Part shown: piece by piece, positions 21,540 to 33,343 of the stretch
Numbering within the stretch: the first letter of the stretch is position 1
How the letters are laid out: each line of letters opens with the position of its first letter
NCBI GenBank assembly: GCA_025435555.1
Contig: JAIWWG010000020.1
Coordinates: 124,001-188,000, forward strand
Direction of reading: 5' to 3'
Source of the DNA: Chytriomyces cf. hyalinus JEL632
Taxonomy: Eukaryota; Chytridiomycota; Chytridiomycetes; Chytridiales; Chytriomycetaceae
Length of the DNA stretch: 64,000 nucleotides
The notes under the pieces: generated by a model
Database searches by the model: none
Seen by the model: only the letters and a program-made list of their open reading frames with translations
Told to the model about the DNA's origin: nothing
Program-made: the position numbers and the translations under genes

Positions 21540-23745
21540 ATGCGACGCTCCTTTGATGTGTATAAGACAAGGAGTCCGGCAGTACTTTCACTGCAACTTG
21601 ACCTCTACTCTTCTATGGTAGGAAGCCTACTTTCTCACTTCATGCAATGCGCTGACACTTTCTTTTTGGCGACGAAGTCCTCTTCTCTTCCCACACAACT
21701 GAAGGGGGAATCTTCTCAAAAGTTTGCGAGCCCCCCGCATTCACAATCCATGCCCGCTTCTCCAAACGTGCATCCTTCCAACAGCTTGCTCATGAACCGT
21801 TTTCCAGCGCGTGGCCGTTCCAACTCCGACAGCCAAAACACTCGCACGGCATCGACTCTCAATACATTCGATACCGACTCTGTCTGTGATGATAAGCTTG
21901 ATCAATTGAACCCCACACAATCGGCTGAGGCGGATGTAGCTTCCACCTCAGCCGACCCAATTCTTTCTGGAACCCCGTTTCAAGAAAGCGAGTACGTTGC
22001 CTCTGCTGGACCTGTACCGTCCAAGATGCCGCAGGCTTGCGTCTTTGTGGCAAAGTGAGTGCATTCGCGCTTCAACGTACCTTGAATCACGTGTTAACCT
22101 TGGCTGTTTTTTTTTGCAGCTTGGTCTCATCCAAAAATGAAGACGAATTGTTCCAAAGCGTTTCTGCGCACTTTTCCAAATGGGGTGAAATCAGCGAAAT
22201 CAAGTAAATTTAAAAAAAAAAAAAAAACAACCCGCGACCGTATCTTCAAAGCCCTGACTTTTTCTTTTTCTCTCAGACTTGACCGCGATGTGTCCAACCG
22301 TCCCTATGCCTTTGTTCAGTTCTCCAAAATCTCTGACGCCAAACTCGCTCTCGCCCAGTCGCAGTCATCCATCCTGGATGGGCGTCCTATCCGAGTGGAG
22401 CCAGCGAAAGTGATTCGCACGCTGCGTATCAAGTAAGTTGTTTACTTGTAGTTGGGGAATAATTCTGATGCTTCATTTTTCTCTTGCACCACAGATTCAG
22501 CCCATCGTTGGACGCAAACATTCTTGAAAATGAGCTTGCCACGTTTGGCCACATTGAAGATTTTTCCGTGTTGCGCTACCGGGACACGCAGGAATCTAAA
22601 GGTTTGTTTTTAATTCCAGTTTCCCTTGTGTGCATCTGTAAACAGTATCAAATTGTAAAATCAGGCGTGGCGTACGTCAAGTACTTTTCCCGAGCTGATG
22701 CAATCCAAGCGTTTTTGGCCATTCGCAAGCGACCAAAATGGGCGATCGAATGGTACACTTTTTTTTGGACAGATTTCATGCATTTTGCCAAAAAACGCAA
22801 CTCACGCTTTATTTCTGCGCAGGGTCAAGAACCAAGATCGTCAGACTGAGCTGGACAAGAGCTCCATTTTCGTTGGAAAGTTGAACGAGGAAACTGTCAC
22901 TGAGGAACTCTTGCGTGTAAAGTTTGAGCGTTACGGTGAAATTGAACGAATCCAGGTATTTACCTCAGATTTCTTTTCCCCCCGCTTGATCGTGTCATAA
23001 CTGATTTGCTATCAAAAATAAGCTGTTTACTCCACCAAACTCTCGTCAAGCGTTTGCTTTCATTCGTTACATGAACGACAATGACGCCGAACTCGCCATT
23101 GACGAATGCCACGGCTCCCGCTGGCTGGACAGAATCATCAAAGTGCAGTACCGCGAAGTCAACTCTGCCACCAACCACAGTCGCCAGAACCTTTTGCCAC
23201 CACCCCAAATGTCTGGAAGCGTGTTTGCGCCAAACAACGTCAACGTGGCATCTGGTGGATTCATTTTGAACCAAGAAGCCTTCTCGCCACTCAACCACCA
23301 CCACCACCAAAGCCATCATCAACACCAAATGTCTGCTAGCTTCTCAAACCACCTGTTGAACCCCGCTGCGGAACCCTTCTACTTCCACCACCAAGACCAA
23401 CATCACCACCACCACGGCTTCCCTGTCCTCGTAACTCCACCTCCACAGTATCAACCATCGTGGCCACACCACTACCCTCCCGCTTCCGCATCCCAGCACC
23501 ACCAAGCGTTCTTTACAATGCCGCCTCCACAAGAAAATTCGTACCCAGCTATGGGAAACTCGAGTTTTTTGTCAAACCTTTCGAATGAAACGGGTGCCGG
23601 CAGCGGTAGCGGTAGTCACCACTTCCAAGCTGTATCTTTCGTGACAAGACCTGGATCGGCTGCTGGACGGTATGAGTACCAGATTCCTCCCGGATGGCAG
23701 GTTGTGGTAGTGCCTCCTGAGAGCTACCAGGGCGGGCATAACTGA
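21540..23745 (+). CDS. RNA-binding protein with three RRM domains and a His/Pro-rich tail
   Basis: Seven exons encode three RRMs. RRM1 is ACVFVAK, then ELFQSVSAHFSKWGEISEIK and PYAFVQFSKISDAKLAL, then IRVEPAK. RRM2 is IKFSPSLDANILENELATFG and VAYVKYFSRADAIQAFLAI. RRM3 is SSIFVGKLNEETVTEELL, FERYGEIERIQ and AFAFIRYMNDNDAELAID. Introns interrupt each RRM. The N-terminal ~150 residues are Ser/Pro/Thr-rich. The C-terminal ~170 are rich in His, Pro and Ser, with runs of four to five His (about 23293-23430). The layout resembles fungal mRNA-binding regulators such as Rie1-type proteins, but I cannot name an orthologue. The start is the first in-frame ATG; 21615 is an alternative, and upstream exons are possible. 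Confidence 0.85.
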
Positions 23746-24359
23746 GTCTTTGAAGAGACCTTCAGTCCCCCCCCTTTTCTGGCTGCTTCTTCTTTTTCCG
23801 CCCTATCATCATCATTGCACCCGACTCCTTCATCATTTTTCTGGGCAGTGCCCTCCTTGCTGCAATGATTTTTATTTCTTACAGAAGACAACCAAACTGA
23901 CATAGATTATATAGAGCTGAGAAAATGAGTTAAAACAACCGGCGAATCTACACATACACGCATACACATACACATGAAAAAAAAGTGAAAAATAAAAAAA
24001 AATACCTTGGCTGCTTGCAAAAAAAAAAAAAAAAACATTGAAAAGAGAATCACACAGTAAACTGAAAATAAAAATGGTAGCAGAGGAGACGCACACATAT
24101 CAAAAAGCATCGCGTTTTTTCTTGTTTGGTTGGGGGCAGGGTGTATATTCTGGGAAAGGGGAAATGCGCGGTCTTCTTGTGAACAACGGCACCAAAACAT
24201 ACCCCTCACTATCGCAACGGTATTGCTAAACATAATCGAACGTACCCATGCTACCCAATTATTATTTACGGTTTTGCCGAGGCTTGACAATAAAAAAAAA
24301 GACAATGCAAAGGCGCCCCTTCAAAAAAAAAAAAAAAAAAAAAAAAGGGTTCGGCAGAC
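23746..24359. other. Intergenic region with A/T tracts
   Basis: About 600 bases separate two plus-strand genes. It contains a short CACATACACGCATACAC-type dinucleotide-like run near 23950-23975, an A17 run near 24019-24035 and an A22 run near 24324-24346, just before the next start. It presumably holds the 3' flank of the RRM gene and the promoter of the hydrolase gene. Confidence 0.4.
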
Positions 24360-27300
24360 ATGGAAACAATTGAAGTGTCAAGTGCCACAACAACAGTTGG
24401 GAGCATGGAAAGTCCAGATGATAAACGAAACGTTGCAATACTTCCTGTCATGGACAATGAGATGGTATCGAGCCCGACTACGGCAACGGCAGATGGTGAT
24501 GCTGCGAATAGTGCAACTGGGACTGGGACTGAGGAAGCAGGAAGTCCAATCTTACAATCGAAGGTTCTCATTCTGTCGAACCGTGATACTCGTCTTGAAA
24601 GAGACAACTGAAAACGCGTTTTTCACAATGAAAAAAACACAGGACATCGTCATCACATACTCACTGCTACTTCTCGCCATGTTCAGTTCAAATTTGCAAG
24701 AGTTGCAAGAGTTGGGATACATGCTGGACCAAACTACGCAAGAAAAATCGGCAACTGAAGCTCGCCAAAATCACGCTCGAAGGATATTATCGACTTTATT
24801 CTCAACAAAACCAAAACCGCAGACGCTTCAAAAACTCGCAACTTCTCCGTCTATGCCGTGCGTAGATTCGTACGATAAATGGAGTCGAGGCATTTTGGAA
24901 GCTGTGATTTGGTTCAACTCGCTGGGATCCGATGGTTCGTTTCAAACAGCTAAAAACAACTAGTCAAGTCATGTCTACTTACGTGTGTATTTCTTTTTGT
25001 GCTCCGATTTTGTCCAGATATCGATTGTCTTAAACATGTGCAGTCACAAGGCGTTGAAACAGACGCGCTTTTAAAGATTCTCCGCCTCGCCGTTCGAAAA
25101 CTTGCGAGTCCAGCCGGCGTGCATGGGCCCCACAACATGGCCGTCATCGTCATTTCGAATCTTTTGACATCCACGTTCATGTACCAAGGAGCTTTTACGC
25201 TTTTAAAATCGCCCACGTCAGAAAATCCACAACTCCACCAACACATTCCCGCGACTCTTCGATACGATGCTAGGATGCGTCAAACTGTGAGAAAGTTGAC
25301 AGTGTTGTTGCTGAGCGATGGGAGCGGCGCTGACAGATGGGAGCAGGAAAAGACTCGGAGTTTTGTGCAACAACGAATCGAACACAGCGTCATTAAGCAT
25401 GTTGTTGCTGAGAAAAAGGAGCATTGGGATAACCAGTTGTCGAAAAAGTCCATCACTAGTGACAACAGCGTTGCAACTGTCAGCAAAAGTCTTTCCAGAC
25501 CCTTGATTGGCGAACAAAAAAAACCTACACGTCCTGCGTCCATGATTTCAACCGCTCCAATTCCGAAAGAATCTGCAAATAATACGTCTGGAGGCAACAG
25601 CACCAGCCCTAAGCACAGATCACTGGGTCGCAAACCGGGGCTCAAAATCGATACCACACCTAAACCGCAAGATGACATCAAAGCGGGTTCAATGATGCAG
25701 TGGATGTATGATGGGCTCTCGACACCTGTTACGTCCGTCGGGTCGTTTATAACAGGTATGCAGCTTTTGCGTGAAAAACTGAGTGGGTGATTTTCTCAGC
25801 GATTCCCGTTTCAGCAACACTTGCCAAGCCATCGGCAGCATCCATCTCCGAAAAAGAAGAACTGGTCCCGCCATCAATTGAAACCATGCTCGGAGTGAGG
25901 CGCGATGGAATTGGAGGTGAAGAAGCAAGAAGAAGCAAGCACGCGTGTTATCCTAACTTTGAATACAGCGCTCAGTGATGTGAAGCCAGACGGCCTTGAC
26001 GATTGGTCCGCAAAGTCGATCATGAGCCACTCCACTTCTCTACACACTGTTGTTTGTGTATCTGGACTGATTGCGAGTGAAGAAGACGCGGTTGACAGCT
26101 GGAATTTTTTGCCTGCATTCACTGCTTTTTCGGACATGTACTCTCTCTTTCTCCCCATCTAAAATGCGACTTTATCAGCTAATCGCTTTCAAACAGAGTG
26201 TCCGTCTCTTTCAACAGCCAGGCCCAAATGAATCTCAGCCAGGATTTATGCGCGTTCAAGTCGCTGACAAAGGAAGCTCACCTGCTCAGCCCGTCTCCCA
26301 GCAAATACCAGCCGAGTCCGAGAAACAATCTGTACGGCCTTCAAGCCCTGCAAGAGACGGACACGGACGAACCCTCCTCAAAACCGATCCCTTCAAATGC
26401 AGACCATGCATTTCCAACACCTCCCTCCATCATCGACGCATGGACAAATCTTTTGGACGGTGCGCAAGCTGCAGGAAAGCATCTGGGTCAAAAACTTCTC
26501 GCAGAAGATTTCGGACAACGGCCGACAAGTTTAGTCGGTTTCGGCCTTGGAGCACGGGTCATTTACTTTGCACTGGTCGAACTGATTGAGGCTGCGAGTA
26601 GCGGGAATGACTCGGTTTACAGGTATTTTGATTTGGATCGTTGACCCGTGGTGGTTATTCGTCCGTTCACACGGCTTACTCAAAACAACTTTTATCAACA
26701 AACGCAGCTTCATCGATTCCGTATATCTCATTGCCGCCCCAGTCCGATTAGACCTCGAAATATGGAACAAAATATCCACAATCGTAAACGGCCGCCTCGT
26801 CAACGCGTACTCAAAACGCGACTTTATGCTCAACCTCCTCCGCTCCCACGAAATCGATGCCGAGCCCGAAAACGAAGGCGAAGGCGCATTCATTGGATCC
26901 CACCCAATCGAACCCGCGTCCGCATCCGCTCTCTCCCATTCCACTGCGCAAGCGTTTGTGGCAGTCAACCATGCAGACGCATTTTCAACCAAAGTCGAGA
27001 ATATGGATTTATCCAAAAGTATTCAGCCGCAAACAAACATCAACAGGATTCTTCCGAGGTTGATGGAACGGATTGGGTTTGATCGATGTTTTGGGGATTT
27101 TCGCGAGTTGTCGGGTGATTTTCCAAATCATGAGCGAAGGTCAAGTCGGCGTCCGTCGAATCTGCCGCAGAAGTTGCCTGACCCTCCCAAACAAGTTGTG
27201 ACGGAGATTCTGTTTGAAGCGGCACAGATGCTGACTGGCGGAGAAACCGATGAATCGCTTACCGACGATTTGCAAGATTTTCAAGAGTTCCACCAAACTC

Positions 27301-27452
27301 CAGTTTCAGAGCAAATATCAGCAGATGTTATTTTTGAGCCATCAGCATTGCTGTTGGAGCCGCTTTCGCGTCCTGGTTCAAATCGGACCCTGGACGAGGA
27401 TGAACATGACAGGGAGCAGGCAAGAGCATGGATCAGTTCGGGATTCGAATAA
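24360..27452 (+). CDS. DUF726 / TMCO4-type membrane alpha/beta hydrolase
   Basis: This is a large protein of the DUF726 family (TMCO4 in animals, Mil1 in yeast), thought to be a membrane-linked lipase-like hydrolase. The N-terminus is Ser/Thr/Ala-rich and acidic (METIEVSSATTT...). A middle region of about 250 residues includes ILRLAVRKLASPAG, then a low-complexity linker. The catalytic part reads SLHTVVCVSGLIASEEDAVD, then PTSLVGFGLGARVIYFALVE (nucleophile-elbow region, here G-F-G-L-G where a serine elbow would be expected), SFIDSVYLIAAPVRLDLEIW and RLVNAYSKRDFML. The C-terminal 200 residues are acidic and variable. About seven exons; junctions between 25750 and 26200 and near 26620-26700 are approximate. 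Confidence 0.75.
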
Positions 27453-27616
27453 AACTAGTTTGCAAACTTTGTTGTATTTTGCCATCAACACGCACAGAGA
27501 AACACGAACAAAAAAGGATGATAAAAACACAACACTACCACTGTAAGATACACCTTGCCTCATATATACGCAGCAACTCATTCATTGCCTCCAATAAAAT
27601 AACAAAAAAACCACTT

Positions 27617-29796
27617 TCACTGGTCTTTTTTGGTCTCTCCGCCTGCAACTGGCGCGGCGGCTTTGCTTCCTCCGAAAAAGATTCCATATGTGCTCATCAG
27701 GAGAGTTACAAACGTGGTCGCAAAGTAAATGACGACAAGACCAACTGCACCAGCAGCAATTGGGTCTTCTTTCAAGGCGGACATGGGGTCTTCGGCAAGG
27801 GCAAACGCAAAAGAGTACATTCGGGCACGGAATTTGACGGCCTGGCTCTTGACTTTCTGCCACATTGTCATGTCAGCTTCATCCTTTTCCTGCAATAAGA
27901 GTGTGAGAAATCAGAACTCCTGAACAAGTCGATGCATGCTTTCCAGACACTTACTGCTTCAGGAGTGTGCTTCTTTTCTTTTTCACTCTCAATCTTGTAC
28001 TTTGCAGCCCAAGTCTCCTTGCGGAAAGCCTTCGCGTCTTTTTCACTGTTGCCAATGTAAATGTTGTCAAACAGGATCCCATTCTGCATGGTCCACAACT
28101 CAAATCCAATTGCGCCAATTTGTCCCATATTGCTTGGCTCCTTGTCTTCAAAGTAAGCCGGGTTCTCAATTTGCTTGGGAGCCCAGACTCCCTTGTACGC
28201 TGGGTTGTCAATGATGGGTGCTTTCCATTTTCCCTTGTAATCTGGGTTGGGTTTCATTGGCTTCGTCCAGGGTCCGCATCCGCTGACTTCGGAGCATTTT
28301 GGGTTGTCGATCGTGGGCGCAGTGAATTCGCCGTCTTCTTCTTCATCCCAATCATCTGGTTTCGTGCTCTCTGGGTCAGGAATCGACTTTGGTTCATTGA
28401 CGAGCCAATCCTCAGGCATCTGTGGGAGTCATTTTTGTGTGAGCAGAATGAAATGGAAGACGAGTTAAAAAAAAAACCCCCGTTACCGTCGCATCTTCGT
28501 CAATAATTTCACGTGGAGCTTCTTCATCCCAGTCTGCTGGCTTTTTGGCTTCTGGGTCAGGGATCCTGTTCGGCAGGTTATGATGAGATGGAAGCTAGTC
28601 ACGAAAAAACGCGAAAAGAGGCTTACTTGGCCGTGTCGACCCAGTCAGCCGGCTTAACATCTTCCGGATCGTCAATCACTAAAAAACACCCGCAATCAGT
28701 TTCTTTCAATTATGGAAATAAAAACGCGCGAGAAATCAAATTTTTTAAAATACTCACACTTTGGTGGGTTCACTGGCGGGACAAAGTCCGTCAACAAGCT
28801 CCCCTTCTTAACGCTTTCGTCGTTGACGAGCATTTCAAACGAGTTGTCTGGACGAACAACCAGCGTGTACACGTTCGACTTTTTGTCAAATTTGGCTTGC
28901 GGCGTTTCGGTCAAGTGCTTCTCTTCGACTTCCCCCGTCTTTGGGTTCTTGTGGCGGAAGATGAAGTGCACTTTGTTGGTTGTGCCGCAGCGGTCTGGGC
29001 CAAACACTGAATACATACTTGCGGTTAGTTTTCGAAAAGGATTGAGGTGGCACACGCAATGGCAAAAGAACTCAACTGATTGTGTACGGCGTCTTGTCCG
29101 AAAACTGAGCCGGCATGAATTCCGAATCCGCCGTCAGAAGCTTCATGTAAGCACCGCCACATTCAAGACCATTCTGAAGCTTGACTTCATACCTAAAAAA
29201 AAGCACCCAACGCAGTTGAATAAAACAGGCGCATCACAAAAAAGGGGAGGTCGCTACGTACTGGGCCACAAAAGTCTTTCCGTTTGTTTCAATAGGTTCC
29301 TTAAAGCTGGCAGAAATAGCCTGGCGCAAAAAGAGTGAAAGGGTGCGCATCAATATACATCGGGTACAGTTTTTGGCCAAATGAACAACTCACGTGGTGG
29401 GAGGCAGGTGTCTTGACCACCAGTCCTCTGTCTCCAGAGAAACCCGGGAACACTGTGGGTTCCTCAATGTTCCAAAGCCCGCGAAAGCGCAGCAACTCGT
29501 CGTCCTCGATTCCGTCGACAATCTTCTTTGCTTCAGACGAGATCCAGCGCTTGGATGCCTCAGGAAGGAATTGCTCCAGGAATGGGGCAACGATATTGGT
29601 TGGCTGTAGGTAAATACGTTAAGAGCCCAATTAAACTGTTTGCATTCGGACGAGGCTTTGATACCGTGAATGGGGCTGACACAGAATCAAGTGCGGGCTC
29701 TTCAGGAACGACATCTTCAACGTCGTCAGATTCGGACGCGCGCACGAGAGACGCAAGGGCCCACACGGAAAGTGCGAGAATCTTGGACAGCTGCAT
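27617..29796 (-). CDS. CNX1: Calnexin (ER lectin chaperone)
   Basis: This ER membrane chaperone binds monoglucosylated glycoproteins. A signal peptide is clear ([20 protein letters not shown]). The lectin domain includes [75 protein letters not shown] and [15 protein letters not shown]. The P-domain repeats follow ([49 protein letters not shown]; then [42 protein letters not shown]). One membrane helix follows ([20 protein letters not shown]). The C-terminus ...ETKKDQ fits a KKxx ER-retrieval signal. Seven or eight introns, with small exons holding single P-domain repeats near 28500-28680. Confidence 0.95.
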
Positions 29797-29946
29797 TTTT
29801 GGGGTAAGATTTTTTTTTGTTCCGAATTCGGGAGAAGTTTTTGGAAAGTTAAACTGAGTGTCAATATATGCCACCACCCGAACAGCTTCAGCTGCTCTTT
29901 GGTGCTTTTAAATTGTGTGCCCCGGCTTTGTTTTTATTCGGACGCT

Positions 29947-31234
29947 TTATTCGGACTCGCTTCTTCCTTGACGCTCGCGCTCCTTCCGCGCATCTTGCGA
30001 CATGTACAGCCTCCCATTCACATGCACAAGCGTGAAGAGGGACCCATTGTCGCTGGCATTGACAAATTAACGGAATCAGTCGACAGCAAAATGCTTTAAA
30101 CACATCCATACTCACGGATAGTACAATATTGTCCCCCATTTTTTCCAGACTTCGAGAGAACTTTCTGAAGTGTCTTTTGTTACATTTGCCGCGGCTGCTT
30201 TGATTTCATCAAGCATGACATGACCCATCGTGTCTTCGATAAAATCCCCGCGTTTGAATCGAAACTGGCCAGAAAACACGTGGTTATTGTAAAATGATGT
30301 CCGCGCGATATGGTTCTGTGAAAAGGATAATGAAGAAAAAAGAGCGTCAGCGAACATCGATAGGTTTAAAGGGGTTAATTTTTTTTTTTTTTTTTTTTTT
30401 TGGAAGGAACCTCACCTTGTCGAACCAGAAAAATGACCGACAAAATGGCAAGTCAATGCCCGCCTTCAAATCGTCAAAACTCCTAAAGTCCTCTCCATCC
30501 TGTAATAAACTGGCAGGAAATCCTGCTGGCCGAGTTTGCCCTGCATACCCCGCAGTTCGTCGCGATACAAAGCCCAGATAATTCAACCCTTTGTTTGCAT
30601 CCAGAATACGCATAAATCTCCCAACATCCAACATTTGATTGAACCGCCAGTCATGCTGGCACGCGAAAACATATTCCGAGTCCACGTATTTCATTGCTGC
30701 CCTCATTGCAATGGCTTGGCCAAGCGGTTTATCGCCCATCACGCGTACGCAAGTGACTGTATTGTTCCTTGATTTGATAACTCTAAGCCAAGACGGGGCC
30801 AAGTATTGCTCCAGCTGAATGTCCTCGGCATTCAATGGTGGCGAATGCTCCGCCGACTGTGATTCGATACCGTTGCAGCAACATAGTCTCTGCTTCGAAG
30901 CATTGTTTCCATCAGATGGATCCACAGCTAGCCAATCGACTGCACCATTCCCACTGCGACTCCAACACTTTAACCCACACTTCATCAACACGCTCTGCGT
31001 TGCTTCGATAAACAGATTATAATTCGATCCTTCGGTTTCAGTTACTTTGGACCGCTTGAATGCACTTTCTGTTGAGGAGGAGGAGAAACCGTCAAACACG
31101 AGCACAAGTTTCAGTTGAATCTGCGGCGGGAGGATGAGGCATTCGCGCATGCTTGTTATTACGGTGGAGAGGACTGCATCGGATGGGTGAGATGGAATGG
31201 CTGAGCTTGTGATGACGATGCAGATGCGGTTCAT
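29947..31234 (-). CDS. Glycosyltransferase-like (GT-A fold) protein
   Basis: Three exons encode about 385 residues. The start MNRICIVITSSAIPSHPS and LKLVLVFDGFS resemble the first strands of a nucleotide-sugar binding fold. The middle has GDKPLGQAIAMRAAMKYVDS followed by EYVFACQHDWRFN, where an acceptor-side acidic site would be (QHDW in place of a classic DxD), and LNYLGFVSRRTAGYAGQTRP. The last exons give RGDFIEDTMGHVMLDEIKAA and NGSLFTLVHVNGRLYMSQDA. The overall pattern is of small GT2-like proteins of unknown acceptor. Introns lie near 30060-30116 and 30314-30415; the second begins with a long A/T run. No signal peptide or membrane anchor is clear. Confidence 0.6.
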
Positions 31235-31465
31235 TTTTTTGGAACTTTTTTTTTACGATAAAAGCCAGCGCCCTTCATAAAATGGGTATCAATTGTTTGG
31301 GGCTCCAAGCTCTTTCTGGCCCTCATCTGAAACTTGAAACGGTGTGTTGGCTGGTTGATGTGTGGAGACTTGTCACATTGTCTGCCGAGAGATTTCCAAC
31401 ACAGACAAAAAAAAAAAAAAGACACTACAGAGAGGAGTCCCCTTCTAGACACACACACATACAGC

Positions 31466-31927
31466 ATGGCTCCGAATGATAGCGACTCCGCAGTTCAAGA
31501 TACACCCAAAACAACGCGTGTCACGAAAAGGCTGGCAGCTTCCAAGGCAAAAGCAGCCCTTCACAAGGCTGCAAACCTCAAAACCGCCGTGGTGTTGACT
31601 CCACCCGACAGCCCCGACAAACTCTCTGCCACACCCAAGACGACGCGCAGAAGGGCTTCACCAAAGGCCAAGAGGGATGCCTCGCCGCACAAGCTGGATG
31701 CTGGTGATCCGCCAACAAAGGAACGCAAGAAGGCTGCGGTTCGAAAGCCCAGGGCAAAGACTGAAGTTGCTTCGAAGCGGGGTGTAAAGCCTGCGCGTTC
31801 AGCGATTCTGCGCAAGACTGGGGCTGGAGCATTGAAAAAGAAGGTGGCGTTTTCAGAGGCTGAGGATGTGTCGATTGAGATTGAGCATTCGCCGAGTGGA
31901 ACGCGCTCGTTCTGCAGCATCATGTGA
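31466..31927 (+). CDS. Small basic protein with RVxF-like motif and CaaX box (CSIM)
   Basis: This intronless gene encodes 153 residues that are Lys/Arg/Ala-rich with several S/TP sites (DTPKTTR, SPKAKR, SATPKTTRR, TPPDSP), a composition typical of chromatin-associated or linker proteins. Near the C-terminus lies KKKVAFSEAEDVSIE, whose K-V-A-F fits the protein phosphatase 1 docking consensus. The last four residues are CSIM, a CaaX box; a terminal Met usually directs farnesylation, and the same four residues end animal prelamin A. I know no family for it. The start is the ATG after ACACATACAGC; the in-frame upstream reading is non-conserved looking. It may tether a basic nuclear protein to a membrane. 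Confidence 0.6.
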   Translation: MAPNDSDSAVQDTPKTTRVTKRLAASKAKAALHKAANLKTAVVLTPPDSPDKLSATPKTTRRRASPKAKRDASPHKLDAGDPPTKERKKAAVRKPRAKTEVASKRGVKPARSAILRKTGAGALKKKVAFSEAEDVSIEIEHSPSGTRSFCSIM

Positions 31928-32083
31928 TGCACGCACGCACGCACGCCTGGACCCCATGCCTCCCTCTCCCCTTTAGAAATGCAAGAAATAAAAACAGTCA
32001 GATACCTGAAATATATTACGGGAGTAACTTGGCAATGAAGGAGGATCATAAAAATTGCAGTTTCATCTATTCATTAACCAGCC

Positions 32084-33087
32084 ATGCACGGAGGAAGGAA
32101 GCTGCACATCCTGGTCGTGTCCCTGTTCCTGGCAACGGTCATTGGCGGCCTGATCGCCATCAAGATTGGCAACGAGCAGAAGACGGCAAAGCGCAAGAGC
32201 AAGGCATTCTCCTCAGTCACTGACACAGCGAGTCTCAAGCCATTCTCGGGACGTAATCCAGACTCTTGCGATGGAATCCCATTCAGCATCGTCTCTGTGT
32301 TTGTGGAAATCTACGGTGTCGACTTTCAAAACAGCTTGCTCAAACTGTCAAACACTTTCCTGCCTTGTGGTGCGTTTCTTTGCACTGGAGCCAAGTACAT
32401 CACCCACTTAAACTTACCAACGTACTACGAATAGGCACATTCATCAGCGACTTTGATTCCATGGACTCATTCCTTAGTCAAAACGTCAGCTTTTCTGTCG
32501 ATGCGCAGACAATCACATTCCCCGCAGGACAGATAATGACTTCCAAACTCAACAGCGTCTACTTGAACGGAGATGTCAACAATTACCCACTGGACCAGTT
32601 TGACGCTGTATTCAACATTCGAGGACGCTTTGGTCCAGCAAACAGCGACTTGCCTATCCAAGTGGTCGTGTACGGTGCACCTTTAGGATACTCCCTAGCG
32701 GTAGTAACGACAGCAAACACGCAAAACACGGCTGTATCCGTGTCAATAACACTGCGACGAACTGCACCCATCCTCGGCTTTGCATTCATTATCATGGGAC
32801 TCATGTGGGTCATGTCACTGTTGGCAGTTGCAGTAGCGTACTTTACATGGTTCATCAAGAAGGACCGCCGGTCCGAGTTGCCGTACATAATCTTTTCCGT
32901 GACGCTCTTGTTTGCGATGCCGACGATCCGCAATGCAATGCCGAATGCGCCTCCGATCGGAGTTCTCGCTGATCAGATGGTGACTGGTTGGGCAATGCTG
33001 CTGCTGTCGCTGTCTGTGATATCCCATTTTGTGAATGTGCTGTATTACACGTACTCGGACTGGATGAAAGCAGTCCAAGCAGTGTGA
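32084..33087 (+). CDS. DUF4436 membrane protein, copy 1
   Basis: An N-terminal membrane helix (LHILVVSLFLATVIGGLIAI) leads to a lumenal or extracytoplasmic beta-rich domain of about 170 residues, then three more helices. The last part carries the DUF4436 signature SVTLLFAMPTIRNAMPNAPP followed by IGVLADQMVTGWAML. One intron, about 32371-32434, joins FLPCG to TFISDFDS. The family occurs in fungi and actinobacteria and has no known function. The next gene is a tandem paralogue sharing almost the same C-terminal signature. It is the first of five same-strand membrane-protein genes. Confidence 0.85.
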
Positions 33088-33343
33088 GGGTGTCTGGGTT
33101 GATGTCTCTGTCTGTCTCTGTCTCCCTCTCTCACTCTCCTTCTCTTTACATCCTCCCTCTCTCCAGGCCTCCCTCTCCCCCTCCCTCTCACCCCCTGCAT
33201 AATACTTTGTACCAAGTCTGAGCATGTCCGAAAAGATTCGTCATTTTGCGTTGCATAAAAATGAGTTTTGAACATTTGTCCTCTTGTTCAAACTGCTTTT
33301 TCTTTTCCGCCTTTTTGCATCCAACCCAACCAACCCACAGCAT
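33088..33343. repeat. CT-rich low-complexity spacer between DUF4436 copies
   Basis: Bases about 33099-33190 are almost pure C/T with repeated CTCTGT and CCCTCTC units. The rest of the 256-base spacer is T-rich up to the ATG of the second copy. Pyrimidine tracts like this are common in fungal promoters. No gene is present. Confidence 0.5.

Noticed and set aside
24130-24359. Coding extension upstream of the DUF726 gene
   Set aside because: The frame runs through a poly-A tract giving only Lys; the plausible start is the ATG at 24360.
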